DNA from: Canna indica
Taxonomy: Eukaryota; Streptophyta; Magnoliopsida; Zingiberales; Cannaceae
Direction of reading: 5' to 3'
Assembly: GCA_034359265.1 (NCBI GenBank)
Contig: CP136890.1
Coordinates: forward strand, 48,024,501-48,088,500
Length of the DNA: 64,000 bases
Position numbers and translations under genes: made by a program. Numbering within the stretch: position 1 is the first letter of the stretch; each line of letters begins with the position of its first letter. The notes beneath the pieces are model-generated. The model was not told where the DNA came from. It made no database searches and saw only the letters and a program-made list of their open reading frames with translations. Below are positions 25,898 to 40,000 of the stretch, piece by piece.

Positions 25898-27011
25898 TTA
25901 CACGCTTTTCGAACAGAATGCTGAACGAAGCCTACTGATTGAACTTTCGGGTATCGACTCGAAACGACCAGAAATCTGAGTCCCGGGCGACTCTAGAACA
26001 TTCACTGTGATGGGAGAAGTTGTTAATCGAGTTATTTTTGACCGACTAGTGCAAAGAATTACACGCTTTTTCGAACAGAATGCTGAACGAAGCCTACTGA
26101 TTGAACTTTCGGGTATCGACTCGAAACGACCAGAAATCTGAGTCCCGGGCGACTCCAGATCATTCACTGTGATGGGAGAAGTTGTTAATCGAGTTATTTT
26201 TGACCGACTAATGCAAAGAATTACACGCTTTTTCGAACAGAATGCTGAAAGAAGCCTACTGATTGAATTTTTGGGTATCGACTCAAAAAGACCAGAAATC
26301 TGAGTCCCGGGCGACTCCAGATCATTCACTGTGATGGGAGATGTTGTTAACCGAGTTATTTTTGACCGACTAATGCAACGAATTACACGCTTTTCGAACA
26401 GAATGCTGAACGAAGCCTACTGATTGAACTTTCGGGTATCGACTCGAAACGACCAGAAATCTGTGTCCCGGGCGACTCCAGATCATTCACTGTGATGGGA
26501 GAAGTTGTTAATCGAGTTATTTTTGACCGACTAATGCAAAGAATTACACGCTTTTTCGAACAGAATGCTGAACGAAGCCTACTGATTGAACTTTCGGGTA
26601 TCGACTCGAAACGACCAGAAATCTGTGTCCCGGGCGACTCCAGATCATTCACTGTGATGGGAGAAGTTGTTAATCGAGTTATTTTTGACAGACTAATGCA
26701 AAGAATTGCAAGATTTTTCGAATAGAATCTTGAACTTTCGGGTATCGACTCGAAACGACCAGAAATCTGAGTCCCGGGCGACTCCAGATCATTCAATGTG
26801 ATGAGAGAAGTTATTAATCGAGTTATTTTTGACCTACTAATGCAAAGAATTACACGCTTTTTCGAACAGAATGCTGAACGAAGCCTACTGATTGAACTTT
26901 CGGGTATTGACTCGAAACGGCCAGAAATCTGAGTCCCGGGCGACTCCAGATCATTCACTGTGATGGGAGATGTTGTTAATCGAGTTATTTTTGACCGACT
27001 AATGCAACTAA
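25898..27011 (+). repeat. 1114-bp tandem repeat, copy 2
   Basis: Tandem copy of 24784-25897. A related 629-bp tetramer follows at 27641 after another trimer-like stretch, so the local register is 1114 bp with decay to the right. Confidence 0.85.
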
Positions 27012-28511
27012 TTACACGCTTTTCGAACAGAATGCTGAACGAAGCCTACTGATTGAACTTTCGGGTATCGACTCGAAACGACCAGAAATCTGAGTCCCGG
27101 GCGACTCTAGAACATTCACTGTGATGGGAGAAGTTGTTAATCGAGTTATTTTTGACCGACAAGTGCAAAGAATTACACGCTTTTTCGAACAGAATGCTGA
27201 ACGAAGCCTACTGATTGAACTTTCGGGTATCGACTCGAAACGACCAGAAATCTGAGTCCCGGGCGACTCCAGATCATTCACTGTGATGGGAGAAGTTGTT
27301 AATCGAGTTATTTTTGACAGACTAATGCAAAGAATTGCAAGATTTTTCGAATAGAATCATGAACTTTCGGGTATCGACTCGAAACGACCAGAAATCTGAG
27401 TCCCGGACGACTCCAGATCATTCACTGTGATGGGAGAAGTTGTTAATCGAGTTATTTTTGACCGACTAATGCAAAGAATTACACGCTTTTTCGAACAGAA
27501 TGCTGAAAGAAGCCTACTGATTGAATTTTCGGGTATCGACTCAAAAAGACCAGAAATCTGAGTCCCGGGCGACTCCAGATCATTCACTGTGATGGGAGAT
27601 GTTGTTAACCGAGTTATTTTTGACCGACTAATGCAACGAATTACACGCTTTTCGAACAGAATGCTGAACGAAGCCTACTGATTGAACTTTCGGGTATCGA
27701 CTCGAAACGACCAGAAATCTGTGTCCCGGGCGACTCCAGATCATTCACTGTGATGGGAGAAGTTGTTAATCGAGTTATTTTTGACCGACTAATGCAAAGA
27801 ATTACACGCTTTTTCGAACAGAATGCTGAACGAAGCCTACTGATTGAACTTTCGGGTATCGACTCGAAACGACCAGAAATCTGTGTCCCGGGCGACTCCA
27901 GATCATTCACTGTGATGGGAGAAGTTGTTAATCGAGTTATTTTTGACAGACTAATGCAAAGAATTGCAAGATTTTTCGAATAGAATCTTGAACTTTCGGG
28001 TATCGACTCGAAACGACCAGAAATCTGAGTCCCGGGCGACTCCAGATCATTCAATGTGATGAGAGAAGTTATTAATCGAGTTATTTTTGACCTACTAATG
28101 CAAAGAATTACACGCTTTTTCGAACAGAATGCTGAACGAAGCCTACTGATTGAACTTTCGGGTATTGACTCGAAACGGCCAGAAATCTGAGTCCCGGGCG
28201 ACTCCAGATCATTCACTGTGATGGGAGATGTTGTTAATCAAGTTATTTTTGACCGACTAATGCAACGAATTACACGCTTTTCGAACAGAATGCTGAACGA
28301 AGCCTACTGATTGAACTTTCGGGTATCGACTCGAAACGACCAGAAATCTAAGTCCCGGGCGACTCTAGAACATTCACTGTGATGGGAGAAGTTGTTAATC
28401 GAGTTATTTTTAACTGACTAGTGCAAAGAATTACACGCTTTTTCGAACAGAATGCTGAACGAAGCCTACTGATTGAACTTTCGGGTATCGACTCGAAACG
28501 ACCAGAAATCT

Positions 28512-28673
28512 GAGTCCCGGGCGACTCCAGATCATTCACTGTGATGGGAGAAGTTGTTAATCGAGTTATTTTTGACAGACTAATGCAAAGAATTGCAAGA
28601 TTTTTCGAATAGAATCTTGAACGAAGCCGACTGATTGAACTTCGGGGTATCGGCTCGAAAAGCCCAGCAATCT
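28512..28673 (+). repeat. Most divergent monomer (copy 3)
   Basis: Copy at +8357 bp from the first. The monomer that follows has one extra private change (AACAGATTAATGC near 28740), so this copy separated from the other two earlier or has since mutated. Confidence 0.85.
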
Positions 28674-29639
28674 GAGTCCCGAGCGACTCCAGAACATTCA
28701 CTGTGATGGGAGAAGTTGTTAATCGAGTTATTTTTAACAGATTAATGCAAAGAATTGCAAGATTTTTCGAATAGAATCTTGAACTTTCGGGTATCGACTC
28801 GAAACGACCAGAAATCAGAGTCCCGGGCGACTCCAGATCATTCACTATGATGGGAGAAGTTGTTAATCGAGTTATTTTTGACCGACTAATGCAAAGAATT
28901 ACACGCTTTTTCGAACAGAATGCTGAAAGAAGCCTACTGATTGAATTTTCGGGTATCGACTCGAAACGACCAGAAATCAGAGTCCCGGGCGACTCCAGAT
29001 CATTCACTGTGATGGGAGAAGTTGTTAATCGAGTTATTTTTGACCGACTAATGCAAAGAATTACAAGCTTTTCGAACAGAATGCTGAACGAAGCCTACTG
29101 ATTGAACTTTCGGTTATCGACTCGAAACGACCAGAAATCTGAGTCCCGGGCGACTCCAGAACATTCACTGTGATGGGAGAAGTTGTTAATCGAGTTATTT
29201 TTGACCGACTAATGCAAAGAATTACACGCTTTTTCGAACAGAATGCTGAAAGAAGCCTACTGATTGAATTTTCGGGTATCGACTCGAAAAGACCAGAAAT
29301 CTCAGTCCCGGGCGACTCCAGATCATTCACTGTGATGGGAGAAGTTGTTAATCGAGTTATTTTTGACCGACTAATGCAAAGAATTACAAGCTTTTCGAAC
29401 AGAATGCTGAACGAAGCCTACTGATTGAACTTTCGGTTATCGACTCGAAACGACCAGAAATCTGAGTCCCGGGCGACTCCAGAACATTCACTGTGATGGG
29501 AGAAGTTGTTAATCGAGTTATTTTTGACCGACTAATGCAAAGAATTACACGCTTTTTCGAACAGAATGCTGAAAGAAGCCTACTGATTGAACTTTCGGGT
29601 ATCGACTCGAAACGACCAGAAATCTCAGTCCCGGGCGAC

Positions 29640-32600
29640 TCCAGATCATTCACTGTGATGGGAGAAGTTGTTAATCGAGTTATTTTTGACCGACTAATGC
29701 AAAGAATTACACGCTTTTTCGAACAGAATGCTGAAAGAATCCTACTGATTGAATTTTCGGGTATCGACTCGAAAAGACCAGAAATCTGAGTCCCGGGCGA
29801 CTCCAGATCATTCACTGTGATGGGAGATGTTGTTAATCGAGTTATTTTTGACCGACTAATGCAAAGAATTACACGCTTTTCGAACAGAATGTTGAACGAA
29901 GCCTACTGATTGAACTTTCGGGTATCGACTCAAAACAACCAGAAATCTCAGTCCCGGGCGACTCCAGATCATTCACTGTGATGGGAGAAGTTGTTAATCG
30001 AGTTATTTTTGACCGACTAATGCAAAGAATTACACGCTTTTTCGAACAGAATGCTGAAAGAAGCCTACTGATTGAATTTTCGGGTATCGACTCGAAAAGA
30101 CCAGAAATCTGAGTCCCGGGCGACTCCAGATCATTCACTGTGATGGGAGAAGTTGTTAATCGAGTTATTTTTGACAGACTAATGCAAAGAATTGCAAGAT
30201 TTTTCGAATAGAATCATGAACTTTCGGGTATCGACTCGAAACGACCAGAAATCTGAGTCCCGGGCGACTCCAGATCATTCACTGTGATGGGAGAAGTTGT
30301 TAATCGAGTTATTTTTGACCGACTAATGCAAAGAATTACACGCTTTTTCGAACAGAATGCTGAAAGAAGCCTACTGATTGAATTTTCGGGTATCGACTCA
30401 AAAAGACCAGAAATCTGAGTCCCGGGCGACTCCAGATCATTCACTGTGATGGGAGATGTTGTTAACCGAGTTATTTTTGACCGACTAATGCAACGAATTA
30501 CACGCTTTTCGAACAGAATGCTGAACGAAGCCTACTGATTGAACTTTCGGGTATCGACTCGAAACGACCAGAAATCTGTGTCCCGGGCGACTCCAGATCA
30601 TTCACTGTGATGGGAGAAGTTGTTAATCGAGTTATTTTTGACCGACTAATGCAAAGAATTACACGCTTTTTCGAACAGAATGCTGAACGAAGCCTACTGA
30701 TTGAACTTTCGGGTATCGACTCGAAACGACCAGAAATCTTTGTCCCGGGCGACTCCAGATCATTCACTGTGATGGGAGAAGTTGTTAATCGAGTTATTTT
30801 TGACAGACTAATGCAAAGAATTGCAAGATTTTTCGAATAGAATCTTGAACTTTCGGGTATCGACTCGAAACGACCAGAAATCTGAGTCCCGGGCGACTCC
30901 AGATCATTCAATGTGATGAGAGAAGTTGTTAATCGAGTTATTTTTGACCTACTAATGCAAAGAATTACACGCTTTTTCGAACAGAATGCTGAAAGAAGCC
31001 TACTGATTGAATTTTCGGGTATCGACTCGAAAAGACCAGAAATCTGAGTCCCGGGCGACTCCAGATCATTCACTGTGATGGGAGAAGTTGTTAATCGAGT
31101 TATTTTTGACAGACTAATGCAAAGAATTGCAAGATTTTTCGAATAGAATCATGAACTTTCGGGTATCGACTCGAAACGACCAGAAATCTGAGTCCCGGGC
31201 GACTCCAGATCATTCACTGTGATGGGAGAAGTTGTTAATCGAGTTATTTTTGACCGACTAATGCAAAGAATTACACGCTTTTTCGAACAGAATGCTGAAA
31301 GAAGCCTACTGATTGAATTTTCGGGTATCGACTCAAAAAGACCAGAAATCTGAGTCCCGGGCGACTCCAGATCATTCACTGTGATGGGAGATGTTGTTAA
31401 CCGAGTTATTTTTGACCGACTAATGCAACGAATTACACGCTTTTCGAACAGAATGCTGAACGAAGCCTACTGATTGAACTTTCGGGTATCGACTCGAAAC
31501 GACCAGAAATCTGTGTCCCGGGCGACTCCAGATCATTCACTGTGATGGGAGAAGTTGTTAATCGAGTTATTTTTGACCGACTAATGCAAAGAATTACACG
31601 CTTTTTCGAACAGAATGCTGAACGAAGCCTACTGATTGAACTTTCGGGTATCGACTCGAAACGACCAGAAATCTGTGTCCCGGGCGACTCCAGATCATTC
31701 ACTGTGATGGGAGAAGTTGTTAATCGAGTTATTTTTGACAGACTAATGCAAAGAATTGCAAGATTTTTCGAATAGAATCTTGAACTTTCGGGTATCGACT
31801 CGAAACGACCAGAAATCTGAGTCCCGGGCGACTCCAGATCATTCAATGTGATGAGAGAAGTTATTAATCGAGTTATTTTTGACCTACTAATGCAAAGAAT
31901 TACACGCTTTTTCGAACAGAATGCTGAACGAAGCCTACTGATTGAACTTTCGGGTATCGACTCGAAACGACCAGAAATCTGTGTCCCGGGCGACTCCAGA
32001 ACATTCACTGTGATGGGAGAAATTGTTAATCGAGTTATTTTTGACTGACTAATGCAAAGAATTACACGCTTTTTCGAACAGAATGCTGAACGAAGCCTAC
32101 TGAATGAACTTTCGGGTATCGACTCGAAACGACCAGAAATCTGTGTCCCGGGCGACTCCAGATCATTCACTGTGATGGGAGAAGTTGTTAATCGAGTTAT
32201 TTTTGACCGACTAATGCAAAGAATTACACGCTTTTTCGAACAGAATGCTGAACGAAGCCTACTGATTGAACTTTCGGGTATCGACTAATGCAAAGATTTT
32301 TCGAATAGAATCTTGAACTTTCGGGTATCGACTCGAAACGACCAGAAATCTGAGTCCCGGGCGACTCCAGATCATTCACTGTGATGGGAGATGTTGTTAA
32401 CCGAGTTATTTTTGACCGACTAATGCAACGAATTACACGCTTTTCGAACAGAATGCTGAACGAAGCCTACTGATTGAACTTTCGGGTATCGACTCGAAAC
32501 GACCAGAAATCTGTGTCCCGGGCGACTCCAGATCATTCACTGTGATGGGAGAAGTTGTTAATCGAGTTATTTTTGACCGACTAATGCAAAGAATTACACG

Positions 32601-32688
32601 CTTTTTCGAACAGAATCCTGAACGAAGCCTACTGATTGAACTTTCGGGTATCGACTCGAAACGACCAGAAATCTGTGTCCCGGGCGAC
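29640..32688 (+). repeat. 3049-bp tandem duplication, copy 1
   Basis: Constant 3049-bp offset from about 29.64 kb onward. Shared rare markers are GAAAGAATCCTACTG (29738 and 32787), CAAAACAACCAG, AATCTTTGTCCC (near 30739 and 33788), CTGAATGAACTTTC (near 32101 and 35150) and the 209-bp chimeric monomer. The left limit is set where AATCTCAGTCC here contrasts with AATCTGTGTCC in the second copy. Confidence 0.87.
32143..32351 (+). repeat. Chimeric 209-bp monomer (junction of two units), copy 1
   Basis: The first 144 bases follow a normal 162-bp monomer up to GGTATCGACT. The sequence then jumps to AATGCAAAG, which belongs to position 71 of a 144-class monomer. The joint shares the five bases CGACT, so 88 bp were lost at a microhomology. 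A second loss of nine bases (AATTGCAAG) turns GCAAAGAATTGCAAGATTTTT into GCAAAGATTTTT. 162+144-88-9 gives 209, the observed length. This is one of the clearest breakpoints in the window. Confidence 0.92.
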
Positions 32689-35600
32689 TCCAGATCATTC
32701 ACTGTGATGGGAGAAGTTGTTAATCGAGTTATTTTTGACCGACTAATGCAAAGAATTACACGCTTTTTCGAACAGAATGCTGAAAGAATCCTACTGATTG
32801 AATTTTCGGGTATCGACTCGAAAAGACCAGAAATCTGAGTCCCGGGCGACTCCAGATCATTCACTGTGATGGGAGATGTTGTTAATCGAGTTATTTTTGA
32901 CCGACTAATGCAAAGAATTACACGCTTTTCGAACAGAATGTTGAACGAAGCCTACTGATTGAACTTTCGGGTATCGACTCAAAACAACCAGAAATCTCAG
33001 TCCCGGGCGACTCCAGATCATTCACTGTGATGGGAGAAGTTGTTAATCGAGTTATTTTTGACCGACTAATGCAAAGAATTACACGCTTTTTCGAACAGAA
33101 TGCTGAAAGAAGCCTACTGATTGAATTTTCGGGTATCGACTCGAAAAGACCAGAAATCTGAGTCCCGGGCGACTCCAGATCATTCACTGTGATGGGAGAA
33201 GTTGTTAATCGAGTTATTTTTGACAGACTAATGCAAAGAATTGCAAGATTTTTCGAATAGAATCATGAACTTTCGGGTATCGACTCGAAACGACCAGAAA
33301 TCTGAGTCCCGGGCGACTCCAGATCATTCACTGTGATGGGAGAAGTTGTTAATCGAGTTATTTTTGACCGACTAATGCAAAGAATTACACGCTTTTTCGA
33401 ACAGAATGCTGAAAGAAGCCTACTGATTGAATTTTCGGGTATCGACTCAAAAAGACCAGAAATCTGAGTCCCGGGCGACTCCAGATCATTCACTGTGATG
33501 GGAGATGTTGTTAACCGAGTTATTTTTGACCGACTAATGCAACGAATTACACGCTTTTTGAACAGAATGCTGAACGAAGCCTACTGATTGAACTTTCGGG
33601 TATCGACTCGAAACGACCAGAAATCTGTGTCCCGGGCGACTCCAGATCATTCACTGTGATGGGAGAAGTTGTTAATCGAGTTATTTTTGACCGACTAATG
33701 CAAAGAATTACACGCTTTTTCGAACAGAATGCTGAACGAAGCCTACTGATTGAACTTTCGGGTATCGACTCGAAACGACCAGAAATCTTTGTCCCGGGCG
33801 ACTCCAGATCATTCACTGTGATGGGAGAAGTTGTTAATCGAGTTATTTTTGACAGACTAATGCAAAGAATTGCAAGATTTTTCGAATAGAATCTTGAACT
33901 TTCGGGTATCGACTCGAAACGACCAGAAATCTGAGTCCCGGGCGACTCCAGATCATTCAATGTGATGAGAGAAGTTGTTAATCGAGTTATTTTTGACCTA
34001 CTAATGCAAAGAATTACACGCTTTTTCGAACAGAATGCTGAAAGAAGCCTACTGATTGAATTTTCGGGTATCGACTCGAAAAGACCAGAAATCTGAGTCC
34101 CGGGCGACTCCAGATCATTCACTGTGATGGGAGAAGTTGTTAATCGAGTTATTTTTGACAGACTAATGCAAAGAATTGCAAGATTTTTCGAATAGAATCA
34201 TGAACTTTCGGGTATCGACTCGAAACGACCAGAAATCTGAGTCCCGGGCGACTCCAGATCATTCACTGTGATGGGAGAAGTTGTTAATCGAGTTATTTTT
34301 GACCGACTAATGCAAAGAATTACACGCTTTTTCGAACAGAATGCTGAAAGAAGCCTACTGATTGAATTTTCGGGTATCGACTCAAAAAGACCAGAAATCT
34401 GAGTCCCGGGCGACTCCAGATCATTCACTGTGATGGGAGATGTTGTTAACCGAGTTATTTTTGACCGACTAATGCAACGAATTACACGCTTTTCGAACAG
34501 AATGCTGAACGAAGCCTACTGATTGAACTTTCGGGTATCGACTCGAAACGACCAGAAATCTGTGTCCCGGGCGACTCCAGATCATTCACTGTGATGGGAG
34601 AAGTTGTTAATCGAGTTATTTTTGACCGACTAATGCAAAGAATTACACGCTTTTTCGAACAGAATGCTGAACGAAGCCTACTGATTGAACTTTCGGGTAT
34701 CGACTCGAAACGACCAGAAATCTGTGTCCCGGGCGACTCCAGATCATTCACTGTGATGGGAGAAGTTGTTAATCGAGTTATTTTTGACAGACTAATGCAA
34801 AGAATTGCAAGATTTTTCGAATAGAATCTTGAACTTTCGGGTATCGACTCGAAACGACCAGAAATCTGAGTCCCGGGCGACTCCAGATCATTCAATGTGA
34901 TGAGAGAAGTTATTAATCGAGTTATTTTTGACCTACTAATGCAAAGAATTACACGCTTTTTCGAACAGAATGCTGAACGAAGCCTACTGATTGAACTTTC
35001 GGGTATCGACTCGAAACGACCAGAAATCTGTGTCCCGGGCGACTCCAGAACATTCACTGTGATGGGAGAAATTGTTAATCGAGTTATTTTTGACTGACTA
35101 ATGCAAAGAATTACACGCTTTTTCGAACAGAATGCTGAACGAAGCCTACTGAATGAACTTTCGGGTATCGACTCGAAACGACCAGAAATCTGTGTCCCGG
35201 GCGACTCCAGATCATTCACTGTGATGGGAGAAGTTGTTAATCGAGTTATTTTTGACCGACTAATGCAAAGAATTACACGCTTTTTCGAACAGAATGCTGA
35301 ACGAAGCCTACTGATTGAACTTTCGGGTATCGACTAATGCAAAGATTTTTCGAATAGAATCTTGAACTTTCGGGTATCGACTCGAAACGACCAGAAATCT
35401 GAGTCCCGGGCGACTCCAGATCATTCACTGTGATGGGAGATGTTGTTAACCGAGTTATTTTTGACCGACTAATGCAACGAATTACACGCTTTTCGAACAG
35501 AATGCTGAACGAAGCCTACTGATTGAACTTTCGGGTATCGACTCGAAACGACCAGAAATCTGTGTCCCGGGCGACTCCAGATCATTCACTGTGATGGGAG

Positions 35601-35737
35601 AAGTTGTTAATCGAGTTATTTTTGACCGACTAATGCAAAGAATTACACGCTTTTTCGAACAGAATGCTGAACGAAGCCTACTGATTGAACTTTCGGGTAT
35701 CGACTCGAAACGACTAGAAATCTGTGTCCCGGGCGAC
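32689..35737 (+). repeat. 3049-bp tandem duplication, copy 2
   Basis: Second copy of the block. A private C to T in TTCGAA (CTTTTTGAACAG near 33556) separates it from copy 1. A third, partial copy of its right part continues to about 36.1 kb at an offset of 1000 bp and lacks the chimeric monomer. Confidence 0.87.
35192..35400 (+). repeat. Chimeric 209-bp monomer, copy 2
   Basis: Same two deletions at +3049 bp, identical at the joint. The rearrangement therefore happened once and was then copied by the 3049-bp duplication. Confidence 0.92.
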
Positions 35738-37063
35738 TCCAGATCATTCACTGTGATGGGAGAAGTTGTTAATCGAGTTATTTTTGACAGACTAATGCAA
35801 AGAATTGCAAGATTTTTCGAATAGAATCTTGAACTTTCGGGTATCGACTCGAAACGACCAGAAATCTGAGTCCCGGGCGACTCCAGATCATTCAATGTGA
35901 TGAGAGAAGTTATTAATCGAGTTATTTTTGACCTACTAATGCAAAGAATTACACGCTTTTTCGAACAGAATGCTGAACGAAGCCTACTGATTGAACTTTC
36001 GGGTATCGACTCGAAACGACCAGAAATCTGTGTCCCGGGCGACTCCAGAACATTCACTGTGATGGGAGAAATTGTTAATCGAGTTATTTTTGACTGACTA
36101 ATGCAAAGAATTACACGCTTTTTCGAACAGAATGCTGAACGAAGCCTACTGAATGAACTTTCGGGTATCGACTCGAAACGACCAGAAATCTGAGTCCCGG
36201 GCGACTCCAGAACATTCACTGTGATGGGAGAAGTTGTTAATCGAGTTATTTTTGACCGACTAATGCAAAGAATTACACGCTTTTTCGAACAGAATGCTGA
36301 ACGAAGCCTACTGATTGAACTTTCGGGTATCGACTCGAAACGACCAGAAATCTGTGTCCCGGGCGACTCCAGATCATTCACTGTGATGGGAGAAGTTGTT
36401 AATCGAGTTATTTTTGACAGACTAATGCAAAGAATTGCAAGATTTTTCGAATAGAATCTTGAACTTTCGGGTATCGACTCGAAACGACCAGAAATCTGAG
36501 TCCCGGGCGACTCCAGATCATTCAATGTGATGAGAGAAGTTATTAATCGAGTTATTTTTGACCTACTAATGCAAAGAATTACACGCTTTTTCGAACAGAA
36601 TGCTGAACGAAGCCTACTGATTGAACTTTCGGGTATTGACTCGAAACGGCCAGAAATCTGAGTCCCGGGCGACTCCAGATCATTCACTGTGATGGGAGAT
36701 GTTGTTAATCGAGTTATTTTTGACCGACTAATGCAACGAATTTCACGCTTTTCGAACAGAATGCTGAACGAAGCCTACTGATTGAACTTTCGGGTATCGA
36801 CTCGAAACGACCAGAAATCTGAGTCCCGGGCGACTCTAGAACATTCACTGTGATGGGAGAAGTTGTTAATCGAGTTATTTTTGACCGACTAGTGCAAAGA
36901 ATTACACGCTTTTTCGAACAGAATGCTGAACGAAGCCTACTGATTGAACTTTCGGGTATCGACTCGAAACGACCAGAAATCTGAGTCCCGGGCGACTCCA
37001 GATCATTCACTGTGATGGGAGAAGTTGTTAATCGAGTTATTTTTGACAGACTAATGCAACGAA

Positions 37064-40000
37064 TTACATGCTTTTCGAACAGAATGCTGAACGAAGCCTA
37101 CTGATTGAACTTTCGGGTATCGACTCGAAACGACCAGAAATCTGAGTCCCGGGCGACTCTAGAACATTCACTGTGATGGGAGAAGTTGTTAATCGAGTTA
37201 TTTTTGACCGACTAGTGCAAAGAATTACACGCTTTTTCGAACAGAATGCTGAACGAAGCTTACTGATTGAACTTTCGGGTATCGACTCGAAACGACAAGA
37301 AATCTGAGTCCCGGGCGACTCCAGATCATTCACTGTGATGGGAGATGTTGTTAATCGAGTTATTTTTGACCGACTAATGCAACGAATTACACGCTTTTCG
37401 AACAGAATGCTGAACGAAGCCTACTGATTGAACTTTCGGGTATCGACTCGAAATGACCAGAAATCTGAGTCCCGGGCAACTCCAGAACATTCACTGTGAT
37501 GGGAGAAGTTGTTAATCGAGTTATTTTTGACCGACTAGTGCAAAGAATTACACGCTTTTTCGAACAGAATGCTGAACGAAGCCTACTGATTGAATTTTCG
37601 GGTATCGACTCGAAACGACCAGAAATCTGAGTCCCGGGCGACTCCAGATCATTCACTGTGATGGGAGAAGTTGTTAATCGAGTTATTTTTGACCGACTAA
37701 TGCAAAGAATTACACGCTTTTCGAACAGAATGTTGAACGAAGCCTACTGATTGAACTTTCGGGTATCGACTCGAAACGACCAGAAATCTGAGTCCCGGGC
37801 GACTCCAGATCATTCACTGTGATGGGAGAAGTTGTTAATCGAGTTATTTTTGACCGACTAATGCAAAGAATTACACGCTTTTTCGAACAGAATGTTGAAA
37901 GAAGCCTACTGATTGAATTTTCGGGTATCGACTCGAAAAGACCAGAAATCTGTGTCCCGGGCGACTCCAGATCATTCACTGTGATGGGAGAAGTTGTTAA
38001 TCGAGTTATTTTTGACAGACTAATGCAAAGAATTGCAAGATTTTTCGAATAGAATCTTGAACTTTCGGGTATCGACTCGAAACGACCAGAAATCTGAGTC
38101 CCGGGCGACTCCAGATCATTCAATGTGATGAGAGAAGTTATTAATCGAGTTATTTTTGACCTACTAATGCAAAGAATTACACGCTTTTTCGAACAGAATG
38201 CTGAACGAAGCCTACTGATTGAACTTTCGGGTATTGACTCGAAACGGCCAGAAATCTGAGTCCCGGGCGACTCCAGATCATTCACTGTGATGGGAGATGT
38301 TGTTAATCGAGTTATTTTTGACCGACTAATGCAACGAATTTCACGCTTTTCGAACAGAATGCTGAACGAAGCCTACTGATTGAACTTTCGGGTATCGACT
38401 CGAAACGACCAGAAATCTGAGTCCCGGGCGACTCTAGAACATTCACTGTGATGGGAGAAGTTGTTAATCGAGTTATTTTTGACCGACTAGTGCAAAGAAT
38501 TACACGCTTTTTCGAACAGAATGCTGAACGAAGCCTACTGATTGAACTTTCGGGTATCGACTCGAAACGACCAGAAATTTGAGTCCCGGGCGACTCCAGA
38601 TCATTCACTGTGATGGGAGAAGTTGTTAATCGAGTTATTTTTGACAGACTAATGCAACGAATTACATGCTTTTCGAACAGAATGCTGAACGAAGCCTACT
38701 GATTGAACTTTCGGGTATCGACTCGAAACGACCAGAAATCTGAGTCCCGGGCGACTCCAGATCATTCACTGTGATGGGAGAAGTTGTTAATCGAGTTATT
38801 TTTGACCGACTAATGCAAAGAATTACACGCTTTTCGAACAGAATGTTGAACGAAGCCTACTGATTGAACTTTCGGGTATCGACTCGAAACGACCAGAAAT
38901 CTGAGTCCCGGGCGACTCCAGATCATTCACTGTGATGGGAGAAGTTGTTAATCGAGTTATTTTTGACCGACTAATGCAAAGAATTACACGCTTTTTCGAA
39001 CAGAATGTTGAAAGAAGCCTACTGATTGAATTTTCGGGTATCGACTCGAAAAGACCAGAAATCTGAGTCCCGGGCGACTCCAGATCATTCACTGTGATGG
39101 GAGATGTTGTTAATCGAGTTATTTTTGACCGACTAGTGCAAAGAATTACACGCTTTTTCGAACAGAATGCTGAACGAAGCCTACTGATTGAATTTTCGGG
39201 TATCGACTCGAAACGACCAGAAATCTGAGTCCCGGGCGACTCCAGATCATTCACTGTGATGGGAGAAGTTGTTAATCGAGTTATTTTTGACCGACTAATG
39301 CAAAGAATTACACGCTTTTCGAACAGAATGTTGAACGAAGCCTACTGATTGAACTTTCGGGTATCGACTCGAAACGACCAGAAATCTGAGTCCCGGGCGA
39401 CTCCAGATCATTCACTGTGATGGGAGAAGTTGTTAATCGAGTTATTTTTGACCGACTAATGCAAAGAATTACACGCTTTTTCGAACAGAATGTTGAAAGA
39501 AGCCTACTGATTGAATTTTCGGGTATCGACTCGAAAAGACCAGAAATCTGAGTCCCGGGCGACTCCAGATCATTCACTGTGATGGGAGATGTTGTTAACC
39601 GAGTTATTTTTGACCGACTAATGCAACGATTTACACGCTTTTCGAACAGAATGCTGAACGAAGCCTACTGATTGAACTTTCGGGTATCGACTCGAAACGA
39701 CCAGAAATCTGTGTCCCGGGCGACTCCAGATCATTCACTGTGATGGGAGAAGTTGTTAATCGAGTTATTTTTGACAGACTAATGCAAAGAATTGCAAGAT
39801 TTTTCGAATAGAATCTTGAACTTTCGGGTATCGACTCGAAACGACCAGAAATCTGAGTCCCGGGCGACTCCAGATCATTCACTGTGATGGGAGAAGTTGT
39901 TAATCGAGTTATTTTTGACCGACTAATGCAAAGAATTACACGCTTTTCGAACAGAATGCTGAACGAAGCCTACTGATTGAACTTTCGGGTATCGACTCGA

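Noticed and set aside
35482..36687. 401-codon minus-strand open frame with repeated NDLESPGTQISGRFES-like segments, and similar 83-299 codon frames along the whole window
   Set aside because: It is a read-through of satellite monomers whose length is divisible by three. The minus-strand frames checked begin at GTG (or TTG), frames end wherever a 161-bp monomer occurs, and the complementary strand is equally open. No promoter, domain or codon signal supports a protein.
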